Below, piece by piece: positions 36,928 to 47,138 of a DNA stretch of 64,000 nt. The notes under the pieces were generated by a model. The model saw only the letters and a program-made list of their open reading frames with translations, did not search any database and was not told the DNA's origin. Each line of letters begins with the position of its first letter. Position 1 is the first letter of the stretch. Origin of the DNA: Methylobacterium mesophilicum SR1.6/6. Its GTDB lineage: Bacteria > Pseudomonadota > Alphaproteobacteria > Rhizobiales > Beijerinckiaceae. The stretch covers positions 1,495,612 through 1,559,611 of the forward strand of contig NZ_CP043538.1 in NCBI RefSeq assembly GCF_000364445.2. The letters are read 5' to 3'. Position numbers and translations under genes: made by a program.

Positions 36928-38034
36928 TTACTCCGTCGGCCCGTCGTTGCCGGACGGGGCGGCCCCGCCCTCATCCGCCGCGACGCTCTCGAAACGCGGA
37001 CGGCGGCGGCGACGCGGCTTGGCGGGGGCTTCCTCGCTGGCGGCGGCTTCCGGCTCCGGAGATGCCGGCGGCTCGACCGCAGGGGCGGGTCGCGCCGGGG
37101 CCATCAGGAAGGCCGGCAGGCCAGTCGGCTCCTCGGCGACCGCAGCGGGCGCCGGCTCGCGGCGACGCTCGCGGCGCGGTGCCGCCTCCTGCCGCGGCGT
37201 CTCGCTGCGCGGCGCGCGCTCGGGGCGGCCCTCCGGCCTGCCTTCATTCCGCGGTGCCTCGCCGCGATTGCCGTCGTAGCGGCCCTGATCGGGGCGAACG
37301 TCCGGCCGGCTGTCCGGCCGCGCTTCGTACCGATTATCCTGCCGGGACTCTGGACGGTTGTCTTGCCGGCTGTCCGGCCGACTATCCTGACGATTGTCTT
37401 GGCGGCCGTCCTGGCGGTCCTGGCGGTAGTCCGGCCGGCTGAAATCCTGGCGATCCTGCCGCTCCGAGCGGTCCTGCCGGTAATCCTGGCGCTGATAATC
37501 TTGCCGGTAGTCCTGACGCGGCTGATCCTGCCGGCGGTAATCCTGCCGACCGTTGTTGTCGAACCGGCGTTGGTCGCGGTTCTGGAACCGGTCCCGGCCC
37601 TGACGGCCATCCTGGTGCTGGTCCGGGCGACTCTCGTAGGGCTGCGGCTGCTGGCTCGGGTCGCCGTCGTCGTAGCCGCTATAGGCGTGACCGTTCGGTC
37701 CGGCACCGTTGCCCTGGCCGTCCTCGTCGCCCTCGTCCATGTCGTCGTCGTACGGACGACTGGCATAACCACCGGTATTCGCCGGTCGGTTCTGCTCCTG
37801 AGCACCGGAGACAATCCGGAAATAGTGCTCACCGTGCTGGAAATAGTTCTCGGCTGCCACCGGATCGCCCGCCGCCAGCGCGTCGCGCGCGAGTTGCGCG
37901 TACTTGTCGGCGATATGCTGCGCGGTGCCGCGGATTTTGACGTCGGGACCGTTGGATTCGTACGAGCGCGTCAGCGGATTCGGACCCTTCGGCCGGTTGC
38001 GGCCGCGCATCCGTCGATTCTGGTTTGGTCTCAT
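36928..38034 (-). CDS. DUF4167 domain protein with long Arg/Gln/Asp repeat region
   Basis: A 368-residue protein. The N-terminus, MRPNQNRRMRGRN and then LTRSYESNGPDVKIRGTAQH up to about residue 80, is the conserved DUF4167 domain, with IADKYAQLARDALAAGDPVA and FQHGEHYFRI. The rest is low complexity: a run of RQDYRQD/RQDNRQD-like units (about 140-260), then Ala/Pro/Glu-rich sequence and a basic RRRRRPRFE patch. Such tails bind RNA; a ribosome or RNA-granule role is only inferred. The ATG at 38034 matches the family start; a GTG at 38058 would add eight residues. Downstream of prmC, as usual in this order. Confidence 0.82.
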   Translation of the reverse strand: MRPNQNRRMRGRNRPKGPNPLTRSYESNGPDVKIRGTAQHIADKYAQLARDALAAGDPVAAENYFQHGEHYFRIVSGAQEQNRPANTGGYASRPYDDDMDEGDEDGQGNGAGPNGHAYSGYDDGDPSQQPQPYESRPDQHQDGRQGRDRFQNRDQRRFDNNGRQDYRRQDQPRQDYRQDYQRQDYRQDRSERQDRQDFSRPDYRQDRQDGRQDNRQDSRPDSRQDNRPESRQDNRYEARPDSRPDVRPDQGRYDGNRGEAPRNEGRPEGRPERAPRSETPRQEAAPRRERRREPAPAAVAEEPTGLPAFLMAPARPAPAVEPPASPEPEAAASEEAPAKPRRRRRPRFESVAADEGGAAPSGNDGPTE

Positions 38035-38430
38035 CGGTCTTTGGTGACCCTCGTTCACGCAAACGACTGTCTACGGGGGCGCCCGGAAGGTATTTCCTGA
38101 CGCAGCCCGGCCAAGCGCATCCGGCGGCGTCCCGCGTGCGACCGCGGAGCGGTCTGCGCGCCTGTCTGACCATCCCTCGTGCCGCGCGCTCAGACCCAGG
38201 CGAGGCAACCAGTCGATTGTCAGATTCGAAAGCTGCCGAACCGCCGCGCACTCACCTGCGCGCCCTGGTTCGACGGTCTGGGGGATCAGCGAACCTGCCA
38301 GCGACCCACGGTCGCCACCGACCATATGATCGTCCGTCTTAACGAACGGTTCGCGATCTTCAAGCCGACTTTAGCGTCCCCCGGCTTATGCAACAAGCAT
38401 TTTCTCGATGCCGACATCGTCAGCCCAAAG
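38035..38430. other. Intergenic region upstream of DUF4167
   Basis: No gene seen in 396 bases between prmC and DUF4167 (both minus strand). The part nearest prmC is less GC-rich and may hold the DUF4167 promoter. Confidence 0.45.
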
Positions 38431-39333
38431 TTAGGCATCCCGATGGCCGGTTGAAAGACCGTCCGCAAGACCGAAGCTCAGAACACGGTCGTGTCCGGCG
38501 AGGTCGCGTCGCAATCCGCGATCGGTAAACCCCGCAGCCAGGGCGAGCTCTCGCACCGCGTCGGCCTGATCGAAGCCGATCTCGACCGCCAGCGTCCCGC
38601 TGCGGGCCAGGAGCGCGCCTGAACGCACTCCGTCCAGGATGCGGCGGTAGGCGTCGAGCCCGTCCTCGCCGCCGTCCAGGGCCCCGAGCGGATCGTGGAT
38701 CTGGACCTCGCGGTCAAGGGTCGGGATCACGGCTCGCGCAATGTACGGCGGGTTCGAGACCACCAGGTCGAAGGTGCCTCGGAGCGCCTCGCACCAGTCG
38801 CCAGCGAGGAAAGCCGCACGTCGGCCGACCCCGTTCGCCAAGGCGTTGGCGCGGGCGATCCTCAGCGCGGCGACCGAGCGGTCGACCCCGAAGCCCGTGG
38901 CTGCCGGGCGCTCATGGAGCAGCGCCGTGAGGATGCAGCCCGATCCGGTGCCGAGATCGAGACAGCGCAGAGGCGCATCCCGATCCGGCACCGCCGCGAG
39001 GGCGGCCTCGACGAGGATCTCTGTGTCCGGACGCGGCACCAGGGTCTCGGGACAGAGGCGGAACGGAAGCCCCCAGAACTCCCAGGCGCCGAGGATGCGG
39101 GCGACCGGCTCGCCTCCGAGCCGCCGCGCCAGGGCCGCGTCGAGTGCTGCCGCCTCGTGTCCGGCGAGCCGCGTGTCGCCATCGACGAGGAGGTCCCGCG
39201 TCTCCAGCCCGAGCACGCCCAGCAGCAGGAAGCGCGCGTCGCCGTCCACCTCGCGAAGGCCGCCGTCGCGCAGGCGCGCCGCGCTCCAGCGCAGGGCGGC
39301 CCGGCGGGACAGGCCCTGGCACGATCCCGACAT
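38431..39333 (-). CDS. prmC: Peptide chain release factor N5-glutamine methyltransferase
   Basis: Methylates the glutamine of the GGQ motif of release factors. The 300-residue protein has an N-terminal helical domain, RRLGGEPVARILGAWEFWGL linking to the catalytic domain, PRPDTEILVEAAL, the SAM site CLDLGTGSGCILTALL and the substrate-binding NPPYIAR. The start ATG is 11 bases after the prfA stop, so it is co-transcribed with its substrate gene. Confidence 0.94.
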   Translation of the reverse strand: MSGSCQGLSRRAALRWSAARLRDGGLREVDGDARFLLLGVLGLETRDLLVDGDTRLAGHEAAALDAALARRLGGEPVARILGAWEFWGLPFRLCPETLVPRPDTEILVEAALAAVPDRDAPLRCLDLGTGSGCILTALLHERPAATGFGVDRSVAALRIARANALANGVGRRAAFLAGDWCEALRGTFDLVVSNPPYIARAVIPTLDREVQIHDPLGALDGGEDGLDAYRRILDGVRSGALLARSGTLAVEIGFDQADAVRELALAAGFTDRGLRRDLAGHDRVLSFGLADGLSTGHRDA

Positions 39334-39344
39334 CCCGGCCGCGC

Positions 39345-40430
39345 TCAGGCCATCCCTTCGGCGGCGAGAAGCTCCGCCTGATGCTCGGTGATCAGCGCAT
39401 CGACCACCTCGTCGAGGGCTGTGCCGGCCATTACCTCTTCCAGCTTGTAGAGGGTCAGGTTGATCCGGTGATCGGTGACGCGCCCCTGCGGAAAATTGTA
39501 GGTGCGGATCCGCTCGCTGCGGTCGCCGGAACCGACCTGCGCCTTCCGGTCAGCCGCGCGGGCCGAATCCTTGGCGGTGCGCTCGGCCTCGTAGAGCCGC
39601 GCGCGCAGCAGCGCCATGGCGCGGGCCCGGTTCTTGTGCTGGGACCGCTCCTCTTGGACGAACACCACGATGCCGGTGGGCAAGTGCGTGATGCGGATCG
39701 CCGATTCGGTCTTGTTGACGTGCTGGCCGCCCGCCCCCTGGGCGCGCATCGTATCGATCTTCAGATCCGCGTCGTTGACGTGGATATCGACCTCCTCGGC
39801 CTCCGGCAGCACCGCCACGGTTGCGGCCGAGGTGTGGATGCGCCCCTGGGTCTCGGTGTCGGGCACCCGCTGCACGCGATGGGCGCCGCTCTCGAATTTC
39901 AGCCGGGCGAAGACGCCCCGCCCCTTCACCTCCGCGACCACCTCGCGAAAGCCGCCGACCGTCCCCTCGCTCTCGGAGATGACCTCGACCCGCCAGCCCT
40001 TCGACTCGGCATACTTCGCGTACATCCGGAACAGGTCGCCCGCGAACAGGGCCGCCTCGTCGCCGCCGGTGCCGGCGCGAACCTCGAGGATCGCGCTCTT
40101 CTCGTCTGCGGCATCCTTAGGCAAGAGCAGGAGCTGCAGCGCACGGTGCGCGGCCTCCAGCGCCTCCTGCGCCTCGGGCTTCTCCTCGGCGGCGAGCGCG
40201 CGCATCTCGGGGTCCGTTCCGGGCTCGTCGATCAACGCCTCGACGCCGGCCAGATTCTCCACCGCCGCCCGATACGCACGGATCGCGTCCACAACCGGGT
40301 CCAGATCGGACAGTTCCCGCGAGAGCTGAACGACGGTGTCGGGATCTCCCTCGCCCGAGGCGAGCTGGGCGGTGACGATATCGTGCCGCGCCAGGATGGC
40401 GTCGAGGCGCTCGGTGGGGAAGGGGATCAT
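39345..40430 (-). CDS. prfA: Peptide chain release factor 1
   Basis: Recognises UAA and UAG stop codons and releases the peptide. The 361-residue protein starts [17 protein letters not shown]. It has the stop-codon tripeptide PxT (PDT in [15 protein letters not shown]), the catalytic GGQ in [15 protein letters not shown] (about residue 232) and the RF1 C-terminus [20 protein letters not shown]. The open frame continues upstream to 40646, but the ATG at 40430 is the family start. Between ptsP and prmC. Confidence 0.97.
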   Translation of the reverse strand: MIPFPTERLDAILARHDIVTAQLASGEGDPDTVVQLSRELSDLDPVVDAIRAYRAAVENLAGVEALIDEPGTDPEMRALAAEEKPEAQEALEAAHRALQLLLLPKDAADEKSAILEVRAGTGGDEAALFAGDLFRMYAKYAESKGWRVEVISESEGTVGGFREVVAEVKGRGVFARLKFESGAHRVQRVPDTETQGRIHTSAATVAVLPEAEEVDIHVNDADLKIDTMRAQGAGGQHVNKTESAIRITHLPTGIVVFVQEERSQHKNRARAMALLRARLYEAERTAKDSARAADRKAQVGSGDRSERIRTYNFPQGRVTDHRINLTLYKLEEVMAGTALDEVVDALITEHQAELLAAEGMA

Positions 40431-40650
40431 CGCCCGTGATTCTGCAGGTCTGCGCGTGTCGCTTCGGGCCGGGCGCCGACCTTGGCCCGCGGGAGGAGGC
40501 GTGGGTTTGCGAGGGTGAAACGACCCGACAGGGCCTCCCCTCTTCCACACGTCGTCCGTTCGCGAGCGGAAGCCGTGGCGCGCCGACCGAAAGCGTCGTG
40601 GCGTTGCCGTACAACCCTGGCCGAATGTTCGGCAAGGGTTGCACACGCGC

Positions 40651-42912
40651 TTAGATAGGGACGCCGTGGGCGTGCGCGAAGGCGGTCAGCGCCGGACGCA
40701 GGGAGTCCCCGTCCTGCATGCGCGCCATCTCGGAGTCGATGAGTTCGGCGATCGCCCGGGCGTCGAGGCTCAGCACCATCGCCTTGACCGGGCCGATGGC
40801 GGCCGGCGACATCGACAGATCGCGGTAGCCGAGGCCGATCAGCGCCATCGCATCGAGGGGCCGGCCGCCGATCTCGCCGCAGACCGTCACCGGGCAACCC
40901 GCGGCGGTGGCCCGCTCGGCGATCAGCCGGAAGGCCCGCAGCGCCGCGACGCTCAACGGATCGAACCGGTCCGCGACGCGGCGATTCTCCCGGTCCACCG
41001 CGAACAGGAACTGCATCAGGTCGTTCGAGCCCACCGACAGGAAGTCGGCCTCCCGGGCAATCTCGTCGATCTGGAACAGGAGGGAGGGCACCTCGATCAT
41101 GGCGCCGAGGCGGCACTCGGCCGGGAGCCGGTAGCCGTGGCGGCTCAGGTAGGCCTTCTCCCGCTCGACGATGCCGCGGGCGCGCACGAACTCGTCCACC
41201 GTGGCGACCATCGGGAACATGATCTTGAGCGGATCGCCGTCCGCGGCCTTCAGGAGCGCCCGGAGCTGCATGCGCAGCAGCGCCGGCCGGTCGAGGCCGA
41301 TCCGGATCGCCCGCCAGCCCAGGGCCGGGTTCTCCTCCTCGAGCTTGGCCATGTAGGGCAGGATCTTGTCGCCGCCGATATCAAGGGTGCGGACGGTGAC
41401 CGGCTTGCCCTTCGAGGCGGTGAAGACCTTGCGGTAGAGGTCCTGCTGTTCCGCCGCGGACGGCATGCGCTGGGCGACCATGAACTGCAGCTCGGTCCGG
41501 AACAGGCCGACGCCCTCGGCGCCCGTTTCGTGGAGATGGCTGAAATCCACCAGCAGGCCGGCATTGAGGTGGAGACCGACCCGCACCCCGTCGCGGGTCT
41601 GGGCCGGTACATCCCGGAGTGCCCGGTACTGTTCCTGCCGGCGGGCGCGCAGGCGCACCATCTCGGCATAGGCGGCCTCGACCTCCGGCCCCGGCCGGAC
41701 GTGAATCTCGCCGGCCACACCGTCGACGATGATCGCGTCGCCCGCGTCGCAGAGTGCCGTGGCGTTCTCGACCTCGCCCACCGCCGGGATGCCGAGTGCC
41801 CGGGCGACGATGGCCACGTGGCTGGTCGGCCCCCCCTCCTCCAGCACGATGCCGCGCAGCGTCGAGGATTCGTAGTCGAGGAGGGCCGCCGGCCCCATGG
41901 TGCGCGCCACCAGGATGGCGTTCTCGGGCAGGACCGCGGCGCCGGCCGCCTCGGACCCCAGCAGGGTGCGCAGCACGCGGTTGGTGAGATCGTCGAGATC
42001 GTGCAACCGCTCCCGCAGGTACGGGTCGGACTGGCGCATCATCCGGGCACGGTTATCGGACTGGACCCGCTCCACGGCGGCTTCGGCGGTGAGGCCCGAG
42101 GCGACCGCCTCCCGCATCCGCCGGAGCCAGCCCTTGTCGTGGGCGAACATCCGGACCGTTTCCAGCACCTCCCGCGACTCGGCCGTGCCGATCCGGTCGC
42201 CGCGCTCAACAAGGGCGTCGATCGCCGAGCGGACCTCCTCGATCGCCTCGTCCAGGCGCGCCACCTCGCGCTCGACGTTCTCGGCGATCAGCGTCTTCAC
42301 CACGACGCGGGGCTCGTGCAGCACCACGTGGCCGAGGCCGATGCCGTCGGCCAGCGCGATGCCCCGGGCCAGGACCGGGCGGCGGGCGGCGGTGCCGGCA
42401 TCGGGCGCCAGCCCCTCCAACTCGCCGGAGGCGATCATCTCCGAGAGCACCATGGCGGTGGTCTGGAGCGCCTCGATCTCCTCCTCGGAGTAGACGCGGT
42501 AGGTCTTGTTCTGGACGGTGAGGACGCCGAGCGTGTTGCCGGCCCGCAGGAGCGGCACGCCCAGGAAGGCGTGGTAGGCCTCCTCGCCGGTCTCGGGACG
42601 GTACGAGAAGGACGGGTGGTTCTGGGCGTCGGAGAGCGACAGCGGCTCCGCGGTGCGGGCGATCAGGCCGACGAGGCCCTCGTCGGTGCGCATGCGCGTC
42701 TGGTGCACCGCTTCGCGGTTCAGGCCCTCGGTGGCGAAGAGTTCGAGGGTGTTGTCATCCCGCAGGACGTAGACCGAGCAGACCTCGGCCACCACGTTCG
42801 CGGCGATCAGGACGACGATCCGGTCGAGGCGTGCCTGTGGGCTGACCGGCTCCGCCATGGCTTCGCGGAGGCGGCGCAGCAGCAGGCGCGGGCCTCCGGG
42901 CGCAGCGGGCAT
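40651..42912 (-). CDS. ptsP: Phosphoenolpyruvate-protein phosphotransferase PtsP (enzyme I-Ntr)
   Basis: First enzyme of the nitrogen phosphotransfer system; it takes phosphate from PEP and passes it to NPr. The 753-residue protein has a GAF sensor domain (about 25-160), the HPr-binding helical domain, the phosphohistidine His365 in [15 protein letters not shown] and a C-terminal PEP-binding barrel with [25 protein letters not shown] and [12 protein letters not shown]. In this family the GAF domain senses glutamine. The ATG at 42912 gives [19 protein letters not shown]; a GTG 15 codons earlier is possible. Between lysC and prfA, as in most relatives. Confidence 0.95.
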   Translation of the reverse strand: MPAAPGGPRLLLRRLREAMAEPVSPQARLDRIVVLIAANVVAEVCSVYVLRDDNTLELFATEGLNREAVHQTRMRTDEGLVGLIARTAEPLSLSDAQNHPSFSYRPETGEEAYHAFLGVPLLRAGNTLGVLTVQNKTYRVYSEEEIEALQTTAMVLSEMIASGELEGLAPDAGTAARRPVLARGIALADGIGLGHVVLHEPRVVVKTLIAENVEREVARLDEAIEEVRSAIDALVERGDRIGTAESREVLETVRMFAHDKGWLRRMREAVASGLTAEAAVERVQSDNRARMMRQSDPYLRERLHDLDDLTNRVLRTLLGSEAAGAAVLPENAILVARTMGPAALLDYESSTLRGIVLEEGGPTSHVAIVARALGIPAVGEVENATALCDAGDAIIVDGVAGEIHVRPGPEVEAAYAEMVRLRARRQEQYRALRDVPAQTRDGVRVGLHLNAGLLVDFSHLHETGAEGVGLFRTELQFMVAQRMPSAAEQQDLYRKVFTASKGKPVTVRTLDIGGDKILPYMAKLEEENPALGWRAIRIGLDRPALLRMQLRALLKAADGDPLKIMFPMVATVDEFVRARGIVEREKAYLSRHGYRLPAECRLGAMIEVPSLLFQIDEIAREADFLSVGSNDLMQFLFAVDRENRRVADRFDPLSVAALRAFRLIAERATAAGCPVTVCGEIGGRPLDAMALIGLGYRDLSMSPAAIGPVKAMVLSLDARAIAELIDSEMARMQDGDSLRPALTAFAHAHGVPI

Positions 42913-43101
42913 CGGTTCGTCGTTCCGTCGTCGGTGAGCGGCCTTGGCGTCGACCACCCTGCAACCTTGACGCCAACCCCAGGGAGGCCGCCGCCGGATG
43001 GGTCGTGCCGCCTGTTCCAGAGTCGCTCTGGCACAACCGAACCGGCCCGTGACTGTTCAGTTCACCGCACGCGACCCGCTCGAAACCGCGCCGTTCCAGG
43101 C

Positions 43102-44337
43102 TCAGGCCTGATCCAGGCCGTATAGCGAGTGGAGCGTGCGCACGGCAAGCTCCGTATAGGCCGCATCGATCAGCACGGAGAACTTGATCTCCGATGTGGT
43201 GATCGCGCGGATGTTGATTCCCTTCTCGGCCAGCGCGCGGAAGGCTTTCGCCGCGACGCCCGCGTGGCTGCGCATGCCGACGCCGATCGCCGAAACCTTG
43301 ACCACGTCGGTGGCGCCCTCGATCTGCGCGTAGCCGATCTGGCCGCGCGCCTCGTCGAGGATCGCGCGGGAGCGCTGGTACTCGGAGGCCGGCACCGTGA
43401 AGGTCATGTCGGTGGTCGACTGATCGCCCGACACGGTCTGGATGATCATGTCGACGTTGATGTTGGCGTCGGCGAGCGGCCCGAAGATGGCCGCGGCGAC
43501 GCCGGGGCTGTCCTTGACCTTGCGCAGGGTGATCTGCGCCTCGTCCCGGGAGAAGGCGATCCCGGTGATGATCTGCTGTTCCACGATGTCGTCCTCGTCG
43601 CAGATGAGGGTGCCCGGGCGCGCGGCGTCCGGCGGATCGAAGGAGGACCGGACCGTGGTCGGCACCCGGTGGACCATGGCGAGCTCCACCGAGCGGACCT
43701 GCAGCACCTTGGCGCCGAGCGAGGCCATCTCCAGCATCTCCTCGAAGGTCACCCGCTCCATGCGGCGGGCCTTCGGCACGATGCGGGGATCGGTGGTGTA
43801 GACGCCGTCCACGTCCGTGTAGATGTCGCAGCGCTCGGCCCCGATCGCGGCCGCCACCGCCACCGCCGAGGTATCGGAGCCGCCGCGGCCCAGCGTCGTC
43901 ACACGGCCGGTCTCGGCGTGGACGCCCTGGAAGCCGGCGATCACCGCCACCTCGCCCTTCGCGAAGCCGGCCTCGAGATTCTTGGGGTCGATCTCGGCGA
44001 TGCGGGCCGAACCGTGCGCGTCCGAGGTCACCACCGGGATCTGCCAGCCCTGCCAGGACCGGGCCTTGATCCCGTCCTTCTGCAGCGCGATCGCCAGGAG
44101 GCCGGCGGTGATGAGTTCGCCGGAGGCGACCACCGCATCGTATTCCCGGGCATCGTAGAGCGCGTTCGCGTCCTTGACCCAGTCGACCAGCTCGTTGGTC
44201 TTGCCCGACATGGCCGAGACGATGACGGCTACGTCGTAGCCCGCCGCAACCTCGCGGGCGACGTGCCGGGCCACGTTTCGGATGCGGTCGACGTTGGCGA
44301 CGGAGGTGCCGCCGAATTTCATCACCAGACGGGGCAT
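43102..44337 (-). CDS. lysC: Aspartate kinase
   Basis: Phosphorylates aspartate, the first step toward lysine, diaminopimelate, methionine and threonine. The 411-residue protein has VMKFGGTSVANVDRIRNVA at the N-terminus, TLGRGGSDTSAVAVAAAI at the ATP site and two C-terminal ACT domains (VKDSPGVAAAIFGPLADANI and KVSAIGVGMRSHAGVAAKAF) for feedback control by lysine or threonine. Normal length and ATG start. asd and dapB lie elsewhere in this window. Confidence 0.96.
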   Translation of the reverse strand: MPRLVMKFGGTSVANVDRIRNVARHVAREVAAGYDVAVIVSAMSGKTNELVDWVKDANALYDAREYDAVVASGELITAGLLAIALQKDGIKARSWQGWQIPVVTSDAHGSARIAEIDPKNLEAGFAKGEVAVIAGFQGVHAETGRVTTLGRGGSDTSAVAVAAAIGAERCDIYTDVDGVYTTDPRIVPKARRMERVTFEEMLEMASLGAKVLQVRSVELAMVHRVPTTVRSSFDPPDAARPGTLICDEDDIVEQQIITGIAFSRDEAQITLRKVKDSPGVAAAIFGPLADANINVDMIIQTVSGDQSTTDMTFTVPASEYQRSRAILDEARGQIGYAQIEGATDVVKVSAIGVGMRSHAGVAAKAFRALAEKGINIRAITTSEIKFSVLIDAAYTELAVRTLHSLYGLDQA

Positions 44338-44581
44338 GGTCTCTCGGTCGCGGGTTCCCGGTGGCGATCGGACCCGCCCGCCTCAGGCCGGTCCGGACAG
44401 TGCCCGGCGGGTACAAGCGCCTCCGCGGAGTGTCAACAACCTGCCAAGCATGGCGCCCGCGCGCCGCGGCGACTTTCCCGGCAGCGGCGTGCTACGGCGT
44501 GATGGGCCGCCCCACGGTACCGATCGCCGCCTCGCGCGGCGCGTCCGCGGGGCGAGCCGCTGATGTCGGGACGGAACACGC

Positions 44582-45343
44582 ATGGACAGGTCAGGAACGG
44601 ACCACAATCGGGACGGCTTCGTCGATCGTGGCGAGGTCGCGCGGTTCGATGCCCTCGCCGCGACCTGGTGGGACGAGGCCGGTCCGATGCGGGTGCTCCA
44701 CCGATTCAACCCGGTGCGGCTCACCTACATCCGCGACGCGCTCTGCCGCCACCACGGTCGGGACCCCCAGAAGCCGTTCCCGCTGGACGGGCTCACGATC
44801 TGCGATGTCGGCTGCGGCGGAGGCGTCCTGTCGGAGCCGCTGGCGCGCCTCGGCGCCACGGTGACCGGGTTGGATCCGGCGGAGCAGAACATCGCGGTGG
44901 CCCGGGCCCACGCGGAAGGCGCCGGCGTGCCGGTGGACTACCGTGGCGAGACCATCGAGGCCGTGGTCGCCTCGGGACGGACCTTCGATGCGGTGCTGAT
45001 CATGGAGGTTGTTGAGCACGTCTCCGACATGCCGGCCTTCGTGCGCACGGCCTGCGCCGCGGTGAAGCCTGGCGGGATGCTGTTCGCCGCGACGCTCAAC
45101 CGGACCATGCGGTCCTTCGCGCTGGCGATCGTCGGCGCGGAGTACGTCCTCGGCTGGCTTCCCCGCGGCACGCACGACTGGGCGAAATTCGTGACGCCGG
45201 ACGAGCTCGGCCGGGCGATCCGCGCGGGCGGTCTCGCGGTCACGGACACGACCGGGGTGGTCTACAACCCGCTCACCGACGGATGGCGCACCGGCCGGGA
45301 TACGGCCGTGAACTATATGGTCGCGGCGGCGCATCGGGGCTGA
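44582..45343 (+). CDS. ubiG: Ubiquinone biosynthesis O-methyltransferase
   Basis: Carries out the two O-methylations in ubiquinone synthesis. The 253-residue class I methyltransferase has FDALAATWWDEAGPMRVLHR at the N-terminus, which is diagnostic of UbiG, the SAM motif CDVGCGGGVLSEPLARLGA, GLDPAEQNI, VVEHVSDMPAFV and LNRTMRSFALAIVGAEYVLG, which may contact the membrane. Divergent from lysC. Confidence 0.95.
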   Translation: MDRSGTDHNRDGFVDRGEVARFDALAATWWDEAGPMRVLHRFNPVRLTYIRDALCRHHGRDPQKPFPLDGLTICDVGCGGGVLSEPLARLGATVTGLDPAEQNIAVARAHAEGAGVPVDYRGETIEAVVASGRTFDAVLIMEVVEHVSDMPAFVRTACAAVKPGGMLFAATLNRTMRSFALAIVGAEYVLGWLPRGTHDWAKFVTPDELGRAIRAGGLAVTDTTGVVYNPLTDGWRTGRDTAVNYMVAAAHRG

Positions 45344-45389
45344 ACCGGACCCGCCGCGCGCCGTTGGGTTCGCGGCGGAGGTGCTGGCG

Positions 45390-45962
45390 ATGCTTGAGAA
45401 GATACCCAGCGTGGTGGGCGAAGCCCTGTCGGGCCTGAAGGCCGGCAGGGATAAGACGGCCTATCACGCGACCTTTTCCGACGTTCCGGAGACGCTCACG
45501 CTGACGAGCCCGGCCTTCGCCGATGGCGCAGGCCTGCCGGCCCGACACACGGCGGACGGCGAAGGCGTGTCGCCGCCGCTGGCCTGGAGCGGCCTGCCGG
45601 ACGGAACCGCCGCCCTAGTCCTCCTCGTCGAGGATGCCGGCAGTCCGACCCCGCAACCTCTGGTGCATCTCATAGCCTGGGATCTCCCGCCCGAGCCCGC
45701 CAGTCTGGACGAAGGTTCCCTTCCGAGCCCCGGCCGACCGGGCGAGGCGCGCCGGCTCGGCCGGAACAGCTTTCAGAAATCCGAGTGGCTACCGCCGGAT
45801 CCGCCGAGCGGCCACGGTCGCCACGACTATGTATTCCAAGTCTACGCGCTCCGGCAGGCGCTGTCCCTCGGCGAGGATCCGGGGCGCGGCGCATTGCTGG
45901 CGGCCATGCGCGATCGTGTTGTCGCCAAGGGGCAACTCACCGGGACCTACGAGCGCCGGTAA
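45390..45962 (+). CDS. YbhB/YbcL family (PEBP-like) protein
   Basis: A 190-residue phosphatidylethanolamine-binding-protein relative. The fold is marked by LTLTSPAFADGAGLPARHTA, GVSPPLAWSGLPDGTAALVL, DAGSPTPQPLVHLIAWDLP and GRHDYVFQVYAL. There is no signal peptide, so it is probably cytoplasmic. The ATG at 45390 is chosen because GCGGAGG ends eight bases upstream; the GTG at 45381 overlaps that site. Ligand unknown. Confidence 0.88.
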   Translation: MLEKIPSVVGEALSGLKAGRDKTAYHATFSDVPETLTLTSPAFADGAGLPARHTADGEGVSPPLAWSGLPDGTAALVLLVEDAGSPTPQPLVHLIAWDLPPEPASLDEGSLPSPGRPGEARRLGRNSFQKSEWLPPDPPSGHGRHDYVFQVYALRQALSLGEDPGRGALLAAMRDRVVAKGQLTGTYERR

Positions 45963-45994
45963 GCATCGGGAGGACAGGCAAAAATCGGGATCGG

Positions 45995-46008
45995 ACAGGA
46001 TCCTGTCA
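45995..46008. promoter_or_regulatory. Perfect 14-bp palindrome
   Basis: GACAGGATCCTGTC is an exact inverted repeat without spacer, 88 bases before the PAS-protein start. A half-site-like GGACAGG also occurs at 45973-45979. It could be a dimeric regulator site. Confidence 0.35.
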
Positions 46009-46096
46009 CGTTGTGCCGGCGATGCGACGCCGGTATTGAGTCGACCGGCCGTGCCCCTTGGGCATCACCGCCATATCAGGACAGGAGACCGGGCCC

Positions 46097-46717
46097 GTGG
46101 GCGTCGACGCGCGGACCAAGCGGCACAGCAGCGCGCGCGTGGCCCAGACGCTGGCCGCCTCGGGTGTCGGAACGTGGGAATGGCACATCGCCGACGACGT
46201 CCTGCGCTGCGATGCGGCCGCTGCGGCGATGCTCGGCGTACCGCAGGCGCGGGCCGGACGAGGCGCGACCTTCGCGCTTTTCCTGGACCGCGTCCATCCG
46301 GAAGACAGGCGCCGCGTCGGCGTGCTCATCGACGATCTTCGCGGCCGGGGCGGCCTGTACATCGCGCAGTACAGAACCGTTCCGCGGCCCGGCGACGTCC
46401 GATGGGTCCTGGCGCGCGGCCGCTTCGGCGGGAATGCCGAAGGACCCGTGAGCGAGGCGCGCGGGATCGTCATCGACGTGACCGAGACGGGCGGTGACGG
46501 CGTTCAGGACGAGGCCACGTTCTGCGTGACGGACGCCACGGTGGGCGGCATCGACGGGGTCGCCGAGCTCGCCTTGGCGCTGTTCGCCTCGGCCGAGGCG
46601 GGTCTCCCGCGAACCGGCTTCGAGCGTCTGAAGCCGCTGCTGGACGCGCTGCTTCACGAGATCGGGCGCCAGCTTGTGAGCGCTCCGCCGGTGCCAGACC
46701 TCGACAGCATCCACTGA
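46097..46717 (+). CDS. PAS domain protein of unknown output
   Basis: A 206-residue protein. Residues about 10-130 form a PAS fold: TLAASGVGTWEWHIADDVLR, DRVHPEDRRRV and YRTVPRPGDVRWVLARGRF with a C-terminal GIVIDVTE. The remaining 75 residues are predicted helical (LAELALALFASAEAGLPRT resembling a dimerisation segment) with no kinase, cyclase or DNA-binding domain. The GTG at 46097 has AGGAGA eight bases upstream. Possibly a regulatory partner of a kinase encoded elsewhere. Confidence 0.75.
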   Translation: MGVDARTKRHSSARVAQTLAASGVGTWEWHIADDVLRCDAAAAAMLGVPQARAGRGATFALFLDRVHPEDRRRVGVLIDDLRGRGGLYIAQYRTVPRPGDVRWVLARGRFGGNAEGPVSEARGIVIDVTETGGDGVQDEATFCVTDATVGGIDGVAELALALFASAEAGLPRTGFERLKPLLDALLHEIGRQLVSAPPVPDLDSIH

Positions 46718-46879
46718 GGCCTCGCCCCGCAGCGCCTTGCCTAGCGGGGGCGAATCCTGATATGGCGGCGCCATCCCGCGATGCGTGAGCCGTGATCGCC
46801 GGACGCGATCGCGCGTCCTGCTTTCGCACCACGTTCCCGACACCCTTGTGATGGACGGCCCTCCGGGCTCGAAAGACCG

Positions 46880-47005
46880 ATGAAGATCCGCAACTCTCTC
46901 AAGTCCCTGCGTGGCCGCCACCGCGACAACCAGCTCGTGCGCCGCAAGGGCCGGGTCTACGTGATCAACAAGACCCAGAAGCGCTTTAAGGCCCGCCAGG
47001 GCTGA
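46880..47005 (+). CDS. rpmJ: Ribosomal protein L36, Cys-less type
   Basis: A 41-residue ribosomal protein, [20 protein letters not shown] and then [20 protein letters not shown]. It lacks the four zinc-binding Cys/His residues of the ribbon form, so it is the zinc-independent (YkgO-like) L36, which is the only form in many alphaproteobacteria. It is too short for most gene finders and is recognised by sequence. A terminator follows at once. Confidence 0.95.
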   Translation: MKIRNSLKSLRGRHRDNQLVRRKGRVYVINKTQKRFKARQG

Positions 47006-47014
47006 GGACGGCTC

Positions 47015-47045
47015 GTCCGGCCGAACGGCTGGACTCTTCGTTTTG
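47015..47045 (+). terminator. Rho-independent terminator of rpmJ
   Basis: GTCCGGCC (47015-47022) pairs with GGCTGGAC (47027-47034, one G-T pair) around loop GAAC, followed by TCTTCGTTTT. It begins ten bases after the rpmJ stop. Confidence 0.8.
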
Positions 47046-47138
47046 CAGGCAGCCGCTCCCGGTCGGGATGCGGCTGCTTTCGTTTGCGCGGCACCGCGGC
47101 ACGTTGACGGGCGCGGTGACGGCGCCCAGTCTGACGCG

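Noticed and set aside
37260..37620. A tandem array resembling CRISPR or DNA repeats
   Set aside because: The repeats are short, imperfect and in phase with codons (RQD units) of the DUF4167 gene, so they are coding repeats.
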